Shown here in pieces: positions 47,440 through 55,795 of a stretch of 64,000 nt of DNA (position 1 is its first letter; every line of letters begins with the position of its first letter). The translations under genes and the position numbers were made by a program. The notes under the pieces are model-generated. The model worked only from the letters and a program-made list of their open reading frames with translations. It searched no databases and was not told the DNA's origin. The stretch comes from Bradyrhizobium xenonodulans (GTDB lineage: Bacteria > Pseudomonadota > Alphaproteobacteria > Rhizobiales > Xanthobacteraceae). The stretch covers positions 7,284,501 through 7,348,500 of the forward strand of contig NZ_CP089391.1 in the NCBI RefSeq assembly GCF_027594865.1, in the 5' to 3' direction.

Positions 47440-48162
47440 ATGCGTTACGTTTTCCAAGCTTTCATCGATCAACTCATCGAAAGTACTGACGTCGACGACC
47501 TTAGGCTGGGGATGGCCGAAACTGCTGCCGCGCTCGATCTGTGTTGTTTCGCCTACCTCGCTTTACCTTCCAGACCAGACGCGCAGCCGCTTCTGATTTC
47601 GACCTATCCATCAAGTTGGACTTCGCATTACGTCCAGCAGCAGTATCATCGGTTCGACCCCGTGATTATCCAATCCCTTCGCCGGGACAAGGCCTTTGAG
47701 TGGGGCCTTGGTCTTGGACCAGAAGTACATTCGGAGCATGCCCGCCAGGTTTTCGAGGAGGCCGCCCGATTTGGCATTCGCTGCGGCTTCACCGTTCCGA
47801 TTCACGAGAGCGGCGTCGCTGTTGCCACGGTCACATTTGCCGCCAGCGAACGAGCTGCGTCCTTCGGACGTTCCCTACGGCGGCATGCTCGTATACTTCC
47901 TTTTATGGCAACGGTTTTCCATGCACATGCACAACGTAAGCTGCGTGCTTGCGATCAGATTGATGGTGTCTCGCTTTCTCGGCGGGAGATCCAATGCCTG
48001 AATTGGGCCGCTCAGGGCAAGTCTTCCTGGGAAATTGGCCGCATCATGGGCATCTCTCACTATACGGTCGCATTTCACCTGGACAACGCCAGGACCAAGC
48101 TGGGCGTTCGATCGACGATCCAGGCCGTCGCGCGTTTTGTTGCCGCTGGCCGAAAGACCTAG
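47440..48162 (+). CDS. LuxR-family quorum-sensing regulator
   Basis: A 240-aa regulator with an N-terminal acyl-homoserine-lactone-binding domain (residues ~10-160) and a C-terminal LuxR helix-turn-helix (~175-235). Ligand-pocket residues are visible: the Trp and Tyr in SSWTSHYVQQQYHRFDPVII, Asp-Pro in FDPVI, Trp in FEWGLGL, Gly in GIRCGFTVPIHESG. The HTH is LSRREIQCLNWAAQGKSSWE, IGRIMGISHYTVAFHLDNAR. It is likely the TraR-like partner of the LuxI protein at 48964, and in symbiosis islands such pairs control excision and transfer. An IS66 remnant sits between them. Confidence 0.9.
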   Translation: MRYVFQAFIDQLIESTDVDDLRLGMAETAAALDLCCFAYLALPSRPDAQPLLISTYPSSWTSHYVQQQYHRFDPVIIQSLRRDKAFEWGLGLGPEVHSEHARQVFEEAARFGIRCGFTVPIHESGVAVATVTFAASERAASFGRSLRRHARILPFMATVFHAHAQRKLRACDQIDGVSLSRREIQCLNWAAQGKSSWEIGRIMGISHYTVAFHLDNARTKLGVRSTIQAVARFVAAGRKT

Positions 48163-48167
48163 ATGCG

Positions 48168-48310
48168 GGCGGCCGGCGCGCCGCGGCCATCTACACCGTC
48201 ATCGCTTCCGCCAAGCTCAACGACATCGATCCCCAGGCCTGGCTCGCACGCATGCTGGCCCGTCTGCCGGGTCATCCCCCCAAGCGCATCCAGCACTTCG
48301 ACCTTGGAAT
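48168..48310 (+). mobile_element. IS66-family transposase C-terminal remnant
   Basis: The plus frame reads GGRRAAAIYTVIASAKLNDI followed by DPQAWLARMLARLPGHPPKR, nearly identical in layout to the C terminus of IS66 TnpC (AAIYTVIASAKLNDIDPQAW). It starts six bases after the luxR stop and has no terminal repeats or upstream part, so it is a dead fragment. Confidence 0.82.
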
Positions 48311-48963
48311 TCGCGCCCTCAGAGCGTCGCCCATGCGGCTTGAGTCCATCAGCTCTTGAGCTCATCAGCTTGCCGACCAAGATGAGCTAACGAGGGTAAA
48401 CGATGTTCCGGCATCACCCCCGAGCTGCAAACCGCGACTAATTCCCGGCGATTTGATCTTGGGCGGCAGCCAGACGTTCGGCTTCTTTTAATGCTGCAGC
48501 TTTTGTCCTGAATGGTCCGATGTCGTTCTCTTCAGTGTCAGGCAACCAGGCAGGAAGGAACCACCAGCCTCATGGTCGTCCGTAGCTGGCCGTGCTTCGG
48601 ACTGATCCGATGCCCTCAGCGATGAACCAGCCAGGATCGACCCCATCCTGTCGCCATGAGATTTCTGACATGGTGTGTGTCATCCTCGATAGAGTGTCCC
48701 CTCAAAACTCTAGGTCTCGTTCCCGGTTCTAGCCACTCCATATAGGCCGGCAGGAAAAACTCGTCGATAGTGCTCTGAGGATGTTCGGCGGCGACACCAC
48801 GGGCGAAGACCGAATAAATATGCTCGCGCGGCACCATCCTGCTATTCCGGGGTCGCCGGATGCGTGCGTCGGATTTCGGTATCGCACCCTCCTTAACTGA
48901 GGAGGCTGCACATCCCCAGCAATTCCCCTTCAATACCCGCCCTGCGGCTTGGAGGCACAATCA
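48311..48963. other. luxR-luxI spacer with decayed ORFs
   Basis: It holds a short conserved minus-strand remnant (48438-48569) and a minus-strand frame at 48616-48837 (MVPREHIYSVFARGV, AAEHPQSTIDEFFLP). The latter slightly recalls the IS66 C-terminal HPQSRIDELLPW motif, but the match is weak. No intact gene. Confidence 0.45.
48438..48569 (-). pseudogene. Small conserved protein remnant
   Basis: After a stop three codons upstream, the frame reads GWWFLPAWLPDTEENDIGPF, RTKAAALKEAERLAAAQDQI, AGN. This resembles the body of a small rhizobial protein of unknown role, but no start codon remains in frame. Confidence 0.45.
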
Positions 48964-49593
48964 ATGATGCAGATCATCACACAGGAGTTCTATGGAGCCT
49001 TTGCTGAAGACCTTTGTGAGATGCACCGACTTAGATACAGGGTTTTCAAGGAACGACTCGCATGGGACGTTCAGACCAGCGGGGACATGGAAATCGATGA
49101 ATTTGATGCACTCGGTCCCGTCTACCTGATTCAGCGATCGAGCAACTATAGTGTTCAGGGCTGCGTACGACTGCTTCCATCTACCGGACCGACGATGTTG
49201 CGCGATACCTTCCCTGTGCTGCTCGATGGACAACCCTTTAAAGCGGCTCCTTCGGTCTGGGAAAGCAGCCGTTTTGCGCTGGATGTTGACGCTGGAGCGC
49301 GCGGAACGATGCGCGGGCTGACCAGCGCGACCTACGAGCTCTTCGCTGGCATGATCGAATTCGGCCTTTCGAGGCGGCTAACAGAAATTATTACGGTGAC
49401 CGACGCCCGGATGGAGCGCATCTTGCGACGCGCTGGGTGGCCCTTGCGACGGGCGGGCCAGGCAAGGATATTGGGAAACACCCAAGCAGTCGCTGGTTAT
49501 CTCGAGATTTCCGCGGCGGCACTGTCCCGGGTCCGCGACACCGGAACACTTCGCTCACCTGTGCTCTGGGAACCGGCGCTGAAAGCTGCGTAG
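48964..49593 (+). CDS. LuxI-family acyl-homoserine-lactone synthase
   Basis: Makes an N-acyl-homoserine lactone signal from S-adenosylmethionine and an acyl carrier. The 209-aa protein starts at the ATG at 48964, nine bases after GGAGG. All invariant residues are present: Arg, Phe and Trp in HRLRYRVFKERLAWDV, the Asp residues in MEIDEFDALGPVYLI, Arg in GCVRLLPSTGPTMLRDTFP, and Glu and Arg in VWESSRFALD. It is upstream of a LysR gene and next to the trb operon, which suggests control of conjugation. The acyl chain cannot be predicted. Confidence 0.93.
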   Translation: MMQIITQEFYGAFAEDLCEMHRLRYRVFKERLAWDVQTSGDMEIDEFDALGPVYLIQRSSNYSVQGCVRLLPSTGPTMLRDTFPVLLDGQPFKAAPSVWESSRFALDVDAGARGTMRGLTSATYELFAGMIEFGLSRRLTEIITVTDARMERILRRAGWPLRRAGQARILGNTQAVAGYLEISAAALSRVRDTGTLRSPVLWEPALKAA

Positions 49594-49653
49594 AGATCTC
49601 GCATGTTCAACCCCTCAACCTCCCCAAAATTGGCGGCCTCGATCTCAAGAGAC

Positions 49654-50592
49654 ATGTCTCGCCCTGTTCAATCAACCAATATCAGTCTTCATCATTTGCG
49701 ATCGGCGGTCGCTGCGGCGGACTGCGGAAGCTTTCGACAGGCGGCCGAATCGCTGGCTGTGCAGCATTCGGTGCTCAGTCGCTCGATCAGTCAGTTTGAG
49801 CACCTGGTCGGAGTGGCTCTCTTTGACCGTTCGACCGGCGGAGTCGCGCCAACGCCCGCCGGACGAACGATCCTGCAAATGTCGCGAATGATCCTTGAGC
49901 AGGTCGACACACTGGTCGCAACGGGCCGCTCCAGCGGCCGCGGCGAGGCAGGCCACCTTTCCGTGGGTTTCTGCACCTCAATATCTGCAGGCAATCTACG
50001 TGCCACCCTCGCGGAGTTCAGGAAGCGAACTCCCATGGTCGCACTCACCACAGCCGAACAGTCGCGCACACGTCTGATGGATTCTGTTCGCAGTGGCACG
50101 ACCGATGTCGCCGTCGTGCCTGGAGGACGTACGCTATCTGGTCAGAAGAGTCTGCCGGTTTGGAGCGAACGCATTCTCATTGTGCTTCCAAAGGATCATC
50201 CTCTGCTCAGCCGCAACGCTATCCACTGGACCGACCTTCACAACGAGACAGTTCTGCTAAGCCAACGTGATCCTGGAAGCGATTTAAAGGAGCTGCTGGT
50301 TTCAAAGCTGGTTGCCAATGAGAGGCGGCCAAAGATCGAGCGGCATGATGTCAGCCGAGGCATCATCAAGAGCCTCGTCAGTTTGGGGCTTGGAATAAGT
50401 CTGGTCCTTGAAGCTGACGTGGGAGCCAACTTCACCGGCGTGGTCTATCGGGAAATCCAGGACGGTTCTGGACCAAGCCGTATGGGCTTTAACGCGTACT
50501 GGCGTAAGGACAATGAGAACCCGGCGCTGACGCGCTTCCTTGATCTCTTGGCCGAACGCTATCCTTCACCGCCTTCAACAGCAGAGGGATGA
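49654..50592 (+). CDS. LysR-family transcriptional regulator
   Basis: A ~312-aa LysR regulator from the ATG at 49654 (MSRPVQSTNISLHHLRSAVA; an earlier ATG at 49603 would add 17 residues). The N-terminal helix-turn-helix is LRSAVAAADCGSFRQAAESL, AVQHSVLSRSISQFEHLVGV, LFDRSTGGVAPTPAGR, and a two-lobed effector domain follows to ~300. It lies just after luxI on the same strand and overlaps the 3' end of the DUF2274 gene convergently by 34 bp. The inducer and target are unknown; a role in island transfer is inferred from position. Confidence 0.9.
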   Translation: MSRPVQSTNISLHHLRSAVAAADCGSFRQAAESLAVQHSVLSRSISQFEHLVGVALFDRSTGGVAPTPAGRTILQMSRMILEQVDTLVATGRSSGRGEAGHLSVGFCTSISAGNLRATLAEFRKRTPMVALTTAEQSRTRLMDSVRSGTTDVAVVPGGRTLSGQKSLPVWSERILIVLPKDHPLLSRNAIHWTDLHNETVLLSQRDPGSDLKELLVSKLVANERRPKIERHDVSRGIIKSLVSLGLGISLVLEADVGANFTGVVYREIQDGSGPSRMGFNAYWRKDNENPALTRFLDLLAERYPSPPSTAEG

Positions 50593-50804
50593 CTTGAACG
50601 CCTAAGCTTTCTGAAACCGCGATCGGTGGCCATAAACCGTGCCAGCATCGGCGCAATCAGCTTGGCGGGATCTACAGATTGGCTCGATTCACGCGAAAGG
50701 GTCTCGGCATAGGCGACAAGATCGCGATGCACGGACGCCGGCAGATCAAGACTGATCTTGACGGGTTTTTCATCTGGTATCGCTCCGATTTTGAGTTTTG
50801 ACAT
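50559..50804 (-). CDS. DUF2274 protein, last gene of the trb operon
   Basis: An 81-aa protein starting MSKLKIGAIPDEKPVKISLD, with LPASVHRDLVAYAETLSRES and DPAKLIAPMLARFMATDRGF. This is the DUF2274 family, usually located immediately after trbI in integrative elements and probably a ribbon-helix-helix-like DNA-binding protein. It follows trbI by 6 bp. Confidence 0.85.
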   Translation of the reverse strand: MSKLKIGAIPDEKPVKISLDLPASVHRDLVAYAETLSRESSQSVDPAKLIAPMLARFMATDRGFRKLRRSSHPSAVEGGEG

Positions 50805-50810
50805 GTGTAA

Positions 50811-52025
50811 TCACCCTTTATATGGCTCCAGAACGAGGTCACGATTGATGTTGACGCGGATCGGAAACCCTGGCCGGACAGTGAGTGTGGGCTGGATGTT
50901 GAGACTGCGCCGAACCACTTGCTGTCCAGTTTGGTTGAGCGAATCCGATGCGCCATGTCGCAACGCCTGAATGATCGCACTATCGTTGCTGTTTGTGTCG
51001 GAGCCAGCTCCCAGTTCTGTGCCGACGGCCAGCAAGGTTGAGAGTGCGGCTGCCTTGAAGAGTTCGCCCCAGTGGTTGTCGACATCGTCTTCAAGCCCTG
51101 CATACCCCGATGGATCCGCACCGGGTTGCCGCTCGAGGACAATGGAGCGCCCGTTGGGCATGATCAGCCGCGTCCAGACAAGCAACACGCGTGACTGGCC
51201 GAAGCTGATCTGGCTGTCATAGACCCCTATGAGACGCGCACCCTGCGGAATTAGCAGGAAGCGCCCCGTCGGCGAGTCATACACGTGCTCGGTGACTTGA
51301 GCCGTGATCTGTCCCGGCAGGTCGGAGCGGATGCCCGTGATCAGAGCTCCGGGAATGACCGTTCCTGCCTGCACCACATAAGGTGAAGCAGCTTTCGTGA
51401 TCCGATCCGGACTCGTGGTGCGCCTGTCCACGGCAGCATTCACGAACGCAAGCTTCCGGTCCTGCGCATTCTGCGCAGTTCCCTCATCGTTGTTGACCCC
51501 CGGCGCAGCCATGTTCGCGCGATCAACTGCTTGCCCGGCGCCTATCCGATTTGAGGCCTCTCGCGTATTCGTGGAGGCAAACAGACGGCTGATACGCGCC
51601 GCCTCAGCCTCCTGGCTCTCGCGTTGCCGCTCCTGATCGGCCGAACCTGTCGCGGGACCGGCCGGCTGCCCCTGAGCAGCGAGGATCGGGCGACCAAGAT
51701 CGCCTGGAAGCGGCGGCCCCAACTGCGGCACCTGGCGTGGCACCATCGTGTAATCCTGCGGAAGCGCAGTGATACTCTCCGCAACATTGTGGTGATCCGT
51801 GCTGTAGAGCTCTTCTGGCCGTGGACCGCGTGCCTGATTTTTCTGCAGCGCCCAGAAGGTCGCACCAGCAACAAGGAATACTGCCAGCGAGCTTCCGGTC
51901 AACAGGACCTTGCGCGAAAGGCGAGTCACGCGCGGGTATTCTGGGCGGAGCCGAAACGGCTCTGTCTGCTCCTGAGGCGGTCGCTGCGTGCCGGCCGGTT
52001 GTTCTTCATCCTGACGATCGGTCAT
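50811..52025 (-). CDS. trbI: TrbI, conjugation channel core protein (VirB10-like)
   Basis: A VirB10-type protein spanning from inner to outer membrane in the mating channel. The 404-aa protein has a cytoplasmic start, one membrane helix (residues ~38-58, VLLTGSSLAVFLVAGATFWA), a proline-rich linker, and the C-terminal TrbI domain (VQAGTVIPGALITGIRSDLP, GRFLLIPQGARLIGVYDSQI, GVELGELFK-like block, and the ending LTVRPGFPIRVNINRDL). It overlaps trbG by 4 bp. Confidence 0.95.
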   Translation of the reverse strand: MTDRQDEEQPAGTQRPPQEQTEPFRLRPEYPRVTRLSRKVLLTGSSLAVFLVAGATFWALQKNQARGPRPEELYSTDHHNVAESITALPQDYTMVPRQVPQLGPPLPGDLGRPILAAQGQPAGPATGSADQERQRESQEAEAARISRLFASTNTREASNRIGAGQAVDRANMAAPGVNNDEGTAQNAQDRKLAFVNAAVDRRTTSPDRITKAASPYVVQAGTVIPGALITGIRSDLPGQITAQVTEHVYDSPTGRFLLIPQGARLIGVYDSQISFGQSRVLLVWTRLIMPNGRSIVLERQPGADPSGYAGLEDDVDNHWGELFKAAALSTLLAVGTELGAGSDTNSNDSAIIQALRHGASDSLNQTGQQVVRRSLNIQPTLTVRPGFPIRVNINRDLVLEPYKG

Positions 52026-53017
52026 GTCGAGCTCCCGTCGGTCCGGACAATTCTGACCTTCTGCTGGTGCTCTCCGCCCAGGCGGAGTTCGGCGGCTGCG
52101 AACAGCCGATCGACAATCAGCAGATTGCCATAGGCCCGATAGTTGACGATCTCGGTCTTGCCGTCAGCACCGAGGGCAAACAGGGGCGGCATTTCCCCCT
52201 GTACGATGCCTTGCGGGAATTCGATGTAGACCTTGCGACCATCATCATAGACCGCAATGGGACGCCAGGGAGCGTTGTCACCTTCGATTCGGTAACGGAA
52301 CCTGCGCTGCGTGATGTCCGGCAAAGCAGGTGTCAAAGGTGCCGATTGTCTTTTCCCCTGCCGATCTTGCGGGTAGTACCACGCAACCAACGGCATGTAG
52401 GGCTTTTCGCGCGCGCGAAGCTCAATCAGATAGGTGCGCCGATCCGTGTTGATGACGAGGTTCGTCTCGATCGACGCGCGCGTCGGCTTCACCAGGACAT
52501 GGACGCGGCGGGTGTCGCCGCTTCCGTTCTCGGTATCCCCTACGACCCAACGCACCGTGTCGCCAGCCGCGATCGGGCCGGACCCGACCAGCTGTTCGCC
52601 CTCCTCCAGCGCGATGTCCGTGATTTGACCCGGCGCTGCATAGACCTGGTACAGGGCACCGGGACTGAAGCTGTAGATCTGCGCGGCGTTGAAATACCCG
52701 CGTTTGCGTGGCTGGACGCGAGCTGCGCTATTGGCCGCTTCGACCCTGTCGACCGGCTCGGCCTCCTCCTTTGCCCCCGATTTGCCGCCGAGCGCCGCCT
52801 TCCAGGCGGGCGGGACGTGGAGTGGACGGCTCCGATCATCGACATCGGCGGGTAGCGGCGGCAGTGGGGGCACGTCGGAGTCGTAGATGATTTGGGGCGG
52901 AATATAGGTCGAGCAGGCGCCAAGCATGCACGCGAGGACCGCGAGCACTGAAACGGCCGCCCTGCCCGATAACCCTGGAGAGATGCCGGTCACGCGTTGA
53001 GAGGATTGCGGCTTCAT
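52022..53017 (-). CDS. trbG: TrbG, conjugation outer-membrane core protein (VirB9-like)
   Basis: A 331-aa VirB9-type protein with a signal peptide and lipobox-like AVLACMLGACSTYIPPQI near residue 35. Family blocks are VQPRKRGYFNAAQIYSFSPG, ALYQVYAAPGQITDIALEEG and DTVRWVVGDTENGSGD, then TNLVINTDRRTYLIELRARE and MPPLFALGADGKTEIVNYR. It overlaps trbI and trbF by 4 bp each, so the unit is translationally coupled. Confidence 0.95.
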   Translation of the reverse strand: MKPQSSQRVTGISPGLSGRAAVSVLAVLACMLGACSTYIPPQIIYDSDVPPLPPLPADVDDRSRPLHVPPAWKAALGGKSGAKEEAEPVDRVEAANSAARVQPRKRGYFNAAQIYSFSPGALYQVYAAPGQITDIALEEGEQLVGSGPIAAGDTVRWVVGDTENGSGDTRRVHVLVKPTRASIETNLVINTDRRTYLIELRAREKPYMPLVAWYYPQDRQGKRQSAPLTPALPDITQRRFRYRIEGDNAPWRPIAVYDDGRKVYIEFPQGIVQGEMPPLFALGADGKTEIVNYRAYGNLLIVDRLFAAAELRLGGEHQQKVRIVRTDGSST

Positions 53018-53697
53018 TGCCCGAGCTCCTTCGACCAGCTGATTGCATTGACGTAGACGCCGAGAGGATTCTTGCGCAACCGATCGGCATCGCGAGGGGC
53101 CTGGATGACGATCGTCAGAATGGCGGTCCAGCGCTCCGTTGAACCAAGCGATCCGTTCTCGTAGCCGCGCTCAACCCAGGCGACGCGGAAGCTTTCGGTT
53201 GAGGCGCGGATCACGCTCGAGACCTCGACTGAGACTTGCGTCTTTCCGAGCCTTGCGAAGGGATCATTGCTCCTGGCGTATTCGTTCAGAGCGGCGGCCC
53301 CGCGGTCAGTGGTGAAATCGTACGCCCTGAGCCAGTTCTGGCGCAGGACAATGCCATCTGCCGGCAGACCGCGGACGTCCTCGATAAAGCGAGCCAAGTG
53401 ATAGGCAATCTGAGCATCGCTGGGTTCGAAATCGGAGGTCGCGGGAGCTATTCTTTGGGCCTGGCCGAGACGATCGACTTCGACGACCCACGGCGTGATT
53501 GTTCCTTGCGTTGATTGCCAGACCAGCCCTCCTGCGAGGCCGCACGAGAGCGTCAGGCAGCTGAATGCCATCAGCCGCCAATTTCTGGCCTGCACACGTG
53601 CTGAGCCGATGCGCTCGTCCCACGCTTGCGCCGCCTTCTGATAGGGCGTCACGGGCGCGGGCGTTCGCCCGTAGTGAACCGAAGACCTCTTGAACAT
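53014..53697 (-). CDS. trbF: TrbF, inner-membrane conjugation protein (VirB8-like)
   Basis: A 227-aa VirB8-type protein with a cytoplasmic start (FKRSSVHYGRTPAPVTPYQK), one membrane helix (residues ~42-60, LMAFSCLTLSCGLAGGLVW) and a periplasmic NTF2-like domain (ITPWVVEVDRLGQAQRIAPA, DAQIAYHLARFIEDVRGLPA, WTAILTIVIQ). It is normally directly behind trbL, but here 485 bp holding an extra ORF separate them. Confidence 0.95.
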   Translation of the reverse strand: MFKRSSVHYGRTPAPVTPYQKAAQAWDERIGSARVQARNWRLMAFSCLTLSCGLAGGLVWQSTQGTITPWVVEVDRLGQAQRIAPATSDFEPSDAQIAYHLARFIEDVRGLPADGIVLRQNWLRAYDFTTDRGAAALNEYARSNDPFARLGKTQVSVEVSSVIRASTESFRVAWVERGYENGSLGSTERWTAILTIVIQAPRDADRLRKNPLGVYVNAISWSKELGQ

Positions 53698-53774
53698 CAG
53701 TCATTTCCCCAAGAAACCAAAATTGAGACTTGCATTTTGCTCGATGGCCAGGCGGCGAGTGCGGAGGGTTGCAA
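53698..53774. other. Non-coding spacer before trbF
   Basis: A 77-bp spacer between the extra ORF and trbF; nothing recognised. Confidence 0.5.
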
Positions 53775-54182
53775 TCACGTTGCTTGCTCGACGCGGACGA
53801 GGTGTCTGAACACGCAAAGGCAGCGCGAGACACGGCAGGCCCTGCATTGCCGTCTGCGAACGCTTGAGCTCAAACCCCGGAGGTCAGGCAGCAAATGCAC
53901 GAGAGGCAGCGTAACGAAGGCGTCCGGCCGATCTTGCATGGCCGACATCTCGAACACTTGTTGGCTCTCGTGCAGTGGCGCTCTCAGCGACGCGGACGGG
54001 TCATGCGTGGCCTGCCAGAGAAGCGCGGGCGTAAGGCTCAACGAGAGGGCTTGAGAAACCAGCACCAGAGCTTGCCAAGCCGGACCATGCCAGGTGCGCC
54101 GACCAGGGCGCGCGCTTGAACTTGGCTGGTCAGTCCTGTGGGCGTATTCGCGCGGCTTCTCAGCGAACGGGCACTTTGACAT
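53775..54182 (-). CDS. Unknown extra ORF between trbL and trbF
   Basis: A 135-aa frame whose ATG follows the trbL stop with no spacing (TAGATG), so its translation could be coupled. It begins MSKCPFAEKPREYAHRTDQP, has one hydrophobic segment (~residues 36-56, PAWQALVLVSQALSLSLTPA) and an arginine/cysteine-rich end (RRRQCRACRVSRCLCVFRHL). No trb family member of this kind is known to me. It may be a real small membrane protein, or an insertion in which an ORF arose by chance. Confidence 0.35.
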   Translation of the reverse strand: MSKCPFAEKPREYAHRTDQPSSSARPGRRTWHGPAWQALVLVSQALSLSLTPALLWQATHDPSASLRAPLHESQQVFEMSAMQDRPDAFVTLPLVHLLPDLRGLSSSVRRRQCRACRVSRCLCVFRHLVRVEQAT

Positions 54183-55412
54183 CTAGCGCCCTCCGTCAGA
54201 CAGATCGATCGAACTGCCACTTCCACCATGATCTCCCGACCGGACGGCATGAGTTGCCGCCGAAACTCCATGGCTGATTGTCTGCGCGCGCTTCATGCGC
54301 TGCGCCCAATCCGGCGGACCTTCGCCCGAGCTGGCAGAGGTCGTGCTGGTGGACCGGCTGCCGCTGTGGATCGCCGCGGAGGCTCTGCGGAGCGGACTGA
54401 CAGAAGCTGAAGCAGCTGCCTCGGCAACACCACCTATGCCGCCGCTCCGGTACGCGGCCGCCGCGCCGCTTGCGATCGCGCTGCCGCCCCGCGCCGCACC
54501 TGCGATCGCTCCGCCGGCGAGGCCGACACCGCCGGCAGCCAGACCGGCTCCTGCTGCCGCCATCCCGCCGGCCGCAAGTCCCGTACCGACCGCGCTGCCC
54601 GCTCCGAGTTGCGGACCACCGGATACCAGACCGTTCGCGATTCCGGGTCCAAAGATTCCAAGACCCAGAAGCGACAATGCGGCCAAGACCAGAGTCATGG
54701 CATCTTCGATCGTCGGCTGACCGCCATTGAAGCCGGCGGTGAACTGGGAAAACAAGGTCGAGCCGATACCGACGATCACGGCCAGCACCAGCACCTTGAT
54801 GCCGGACGACACGACATTGCCAAGGACGCGTTCGGCCGCAAACGCCGTCTTGCCGAACAGCCCGAACGGAAGCAGCACGAACCCTGCCAGCGTCGTCAGC
54901 TTGAACTCTATCAGTGTGACGAAGAGCTGGATCGCCAGAATGAAAAAGGCGAGCAGGACGACGGCCCAGGCGAACAGCAGGACCACGATCTGGACAAAGT
55001 TCTCAAAAAAGCTGATGTAGCCCATCAGGTTTGAGATCGAATCCAGGATCGGCCGGCCGGCATCGAGCCCGACTTGTGCAATTTTTCCAGGGTGAACGAA
55101 ATCGCCTGCCGAAAGGCTCGTACCTGAGGCCTTCAATCCGAGACCGGCGAAGCTTTCGAAGACGATACGGGCGAGATTATTCCAATTGCCGATCAGGTAG
55201 GCGAAGACACCGACGAACAGGGTTTTCTTGACGAGCCGCGCGACGATGTCCTCATCCGTGCCCCAGCTCCAGAACAGGGCGGCCAGGGTGATATCGATCG
55301 CAGCCAGCGTTGTCGCAAGATAGCCCACCTCGCTGCCAAGAAGCCCAAAGCCATTGTCGATGTAGCGGGTGAAGGTCTCGAGGAACTGATCGATAATTCC
55401 CGTGCCGCTCAT
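54183..55412 (-). CDS. trbL: TrbL, polytopic conjugation protein (VirB6-like)
   Basis: A 409-aa inner-membrane protein of the mating channel. About six membrane helices lie in residues ~30-270 (GYLATTLAAIDITLAALFWS; LFVGVFAYLIGNW; ILFAWAVVLLAFFILA-like; LLPFGLFGKTAFAAERVLGN; VLVLAVIVGIGSTLFSQF; LVLAALSLLGLGIFGPGIAN). A Gly/Ala-rich stretch (~275-345) and a Ser-rich hydrophilic tail follow, as usual for TrbL. It overlaps trbK by 4 bp. Confidence 0.93.
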   Translation of the reverse strand: MSGTGIIDQFLETFTRYIDNGFGLLGSEVGYLATTLAAIDITLAALFWSWGTDEDIVARLVKKTLFVGVFAYLIGNWNNLARIVFESFAGLGLKASGTSLSAGDFVHPGKIAQVGLDAGRPILDSISNLMGYISFFENFVQIVVLLFAWAVVLLAFFILAIQLFVTLIEFKLTTLAGFVLLPFGLFGKTAFAAERVLGNVVSSGIKVLVLAVIVGIGSTLFSQFTAGFNGGQPTIEDAMTLVLAALSLLGLGIFGPGIANGLVSGGPQLGAGSAVGTGLAAGGMAAAGAGLAAGGVGLAGGAIAGAARGGSAIASGAAAAYRSGGIGGVAEAAASASVSPLRRASAAIHSGSRSTSTTSASSGEGPPDWAQRMKRAQTISHGVSAATHAVRSGDHGGSGSSIDLSDGGR

Positions 55413-55795
55413 TGGTCACCTCCCTCGGGTGACGCGACGGAGGGATAGCCTTGAGGTATTCGGCTCTGATCTTTCGGCGCTGACATGAATGGTGAACTGC
55501 CTGGATCATTGACAGCGGGACTGGTCGAGCTCACCCCTTGGCCGAAGAACCGGCGCCGGTTCTCGGCCCAGATCCTTTGGCAATCCTGATACGCCGGAGA
55601 ATGCTCTGACGTCACAGTACGGCAGCGGGTGAGATCGGATTCCATTGGGCTGCTGGCTGTTGCGCTCGATGGCTTCGGACCCGTGACTCTGTCCGGACCG
55701 CGTAGCTGGATCGTGCATGCGACGATGAGCGCCGTTCCGCCAATCGCCGTGATGGCGAGCGACAATGCTTGGAAAGCCTTTTGATTGCTCATCAA
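55409..55795 (-). CDS. trbK: TrbK-like entry-exclusion lipoprotein
   Basis: A 128-aa protein with an N-terminal hydrophobic segment ending in a lipobox (ALSLAITAIGGTALIVAC), then DLTRCRTVTSEHSPAYQDCQ, RIWAENRRRFFG, the characteristic TrbK (putative entry exclusion) segment. Such lipoproteins prevent uptake of the same element from other donors. It sits between trbJ and trbL with 4-bp overlaps on both sides. Confidence 0.88.
   Translation of the reverse strand: MMSNQKAFQALSLAITAIGGTALIVACTIQLRGPDRVTGPKPSSATASSPMESDLTRCRTVTSEHSPAYQDCQRIWAENRRRFFGQGVSSTSPAVNDPGSSPFMSAPKDQSRIPQGYPSVASPEGGDQ

Noticed and set aside
48616..48837. Second IS66 remnant (EHPQSTIDEFFLP)
   Set aside because: The resemblance to the IS66 HPQSRIDELLPW end is short and the surrounding residues do not fit.
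48800..48963. lux/tra box upstream of luxI
   Set aside because: No 18-20 bp palindrome resembling known LuxR-family sites was found.
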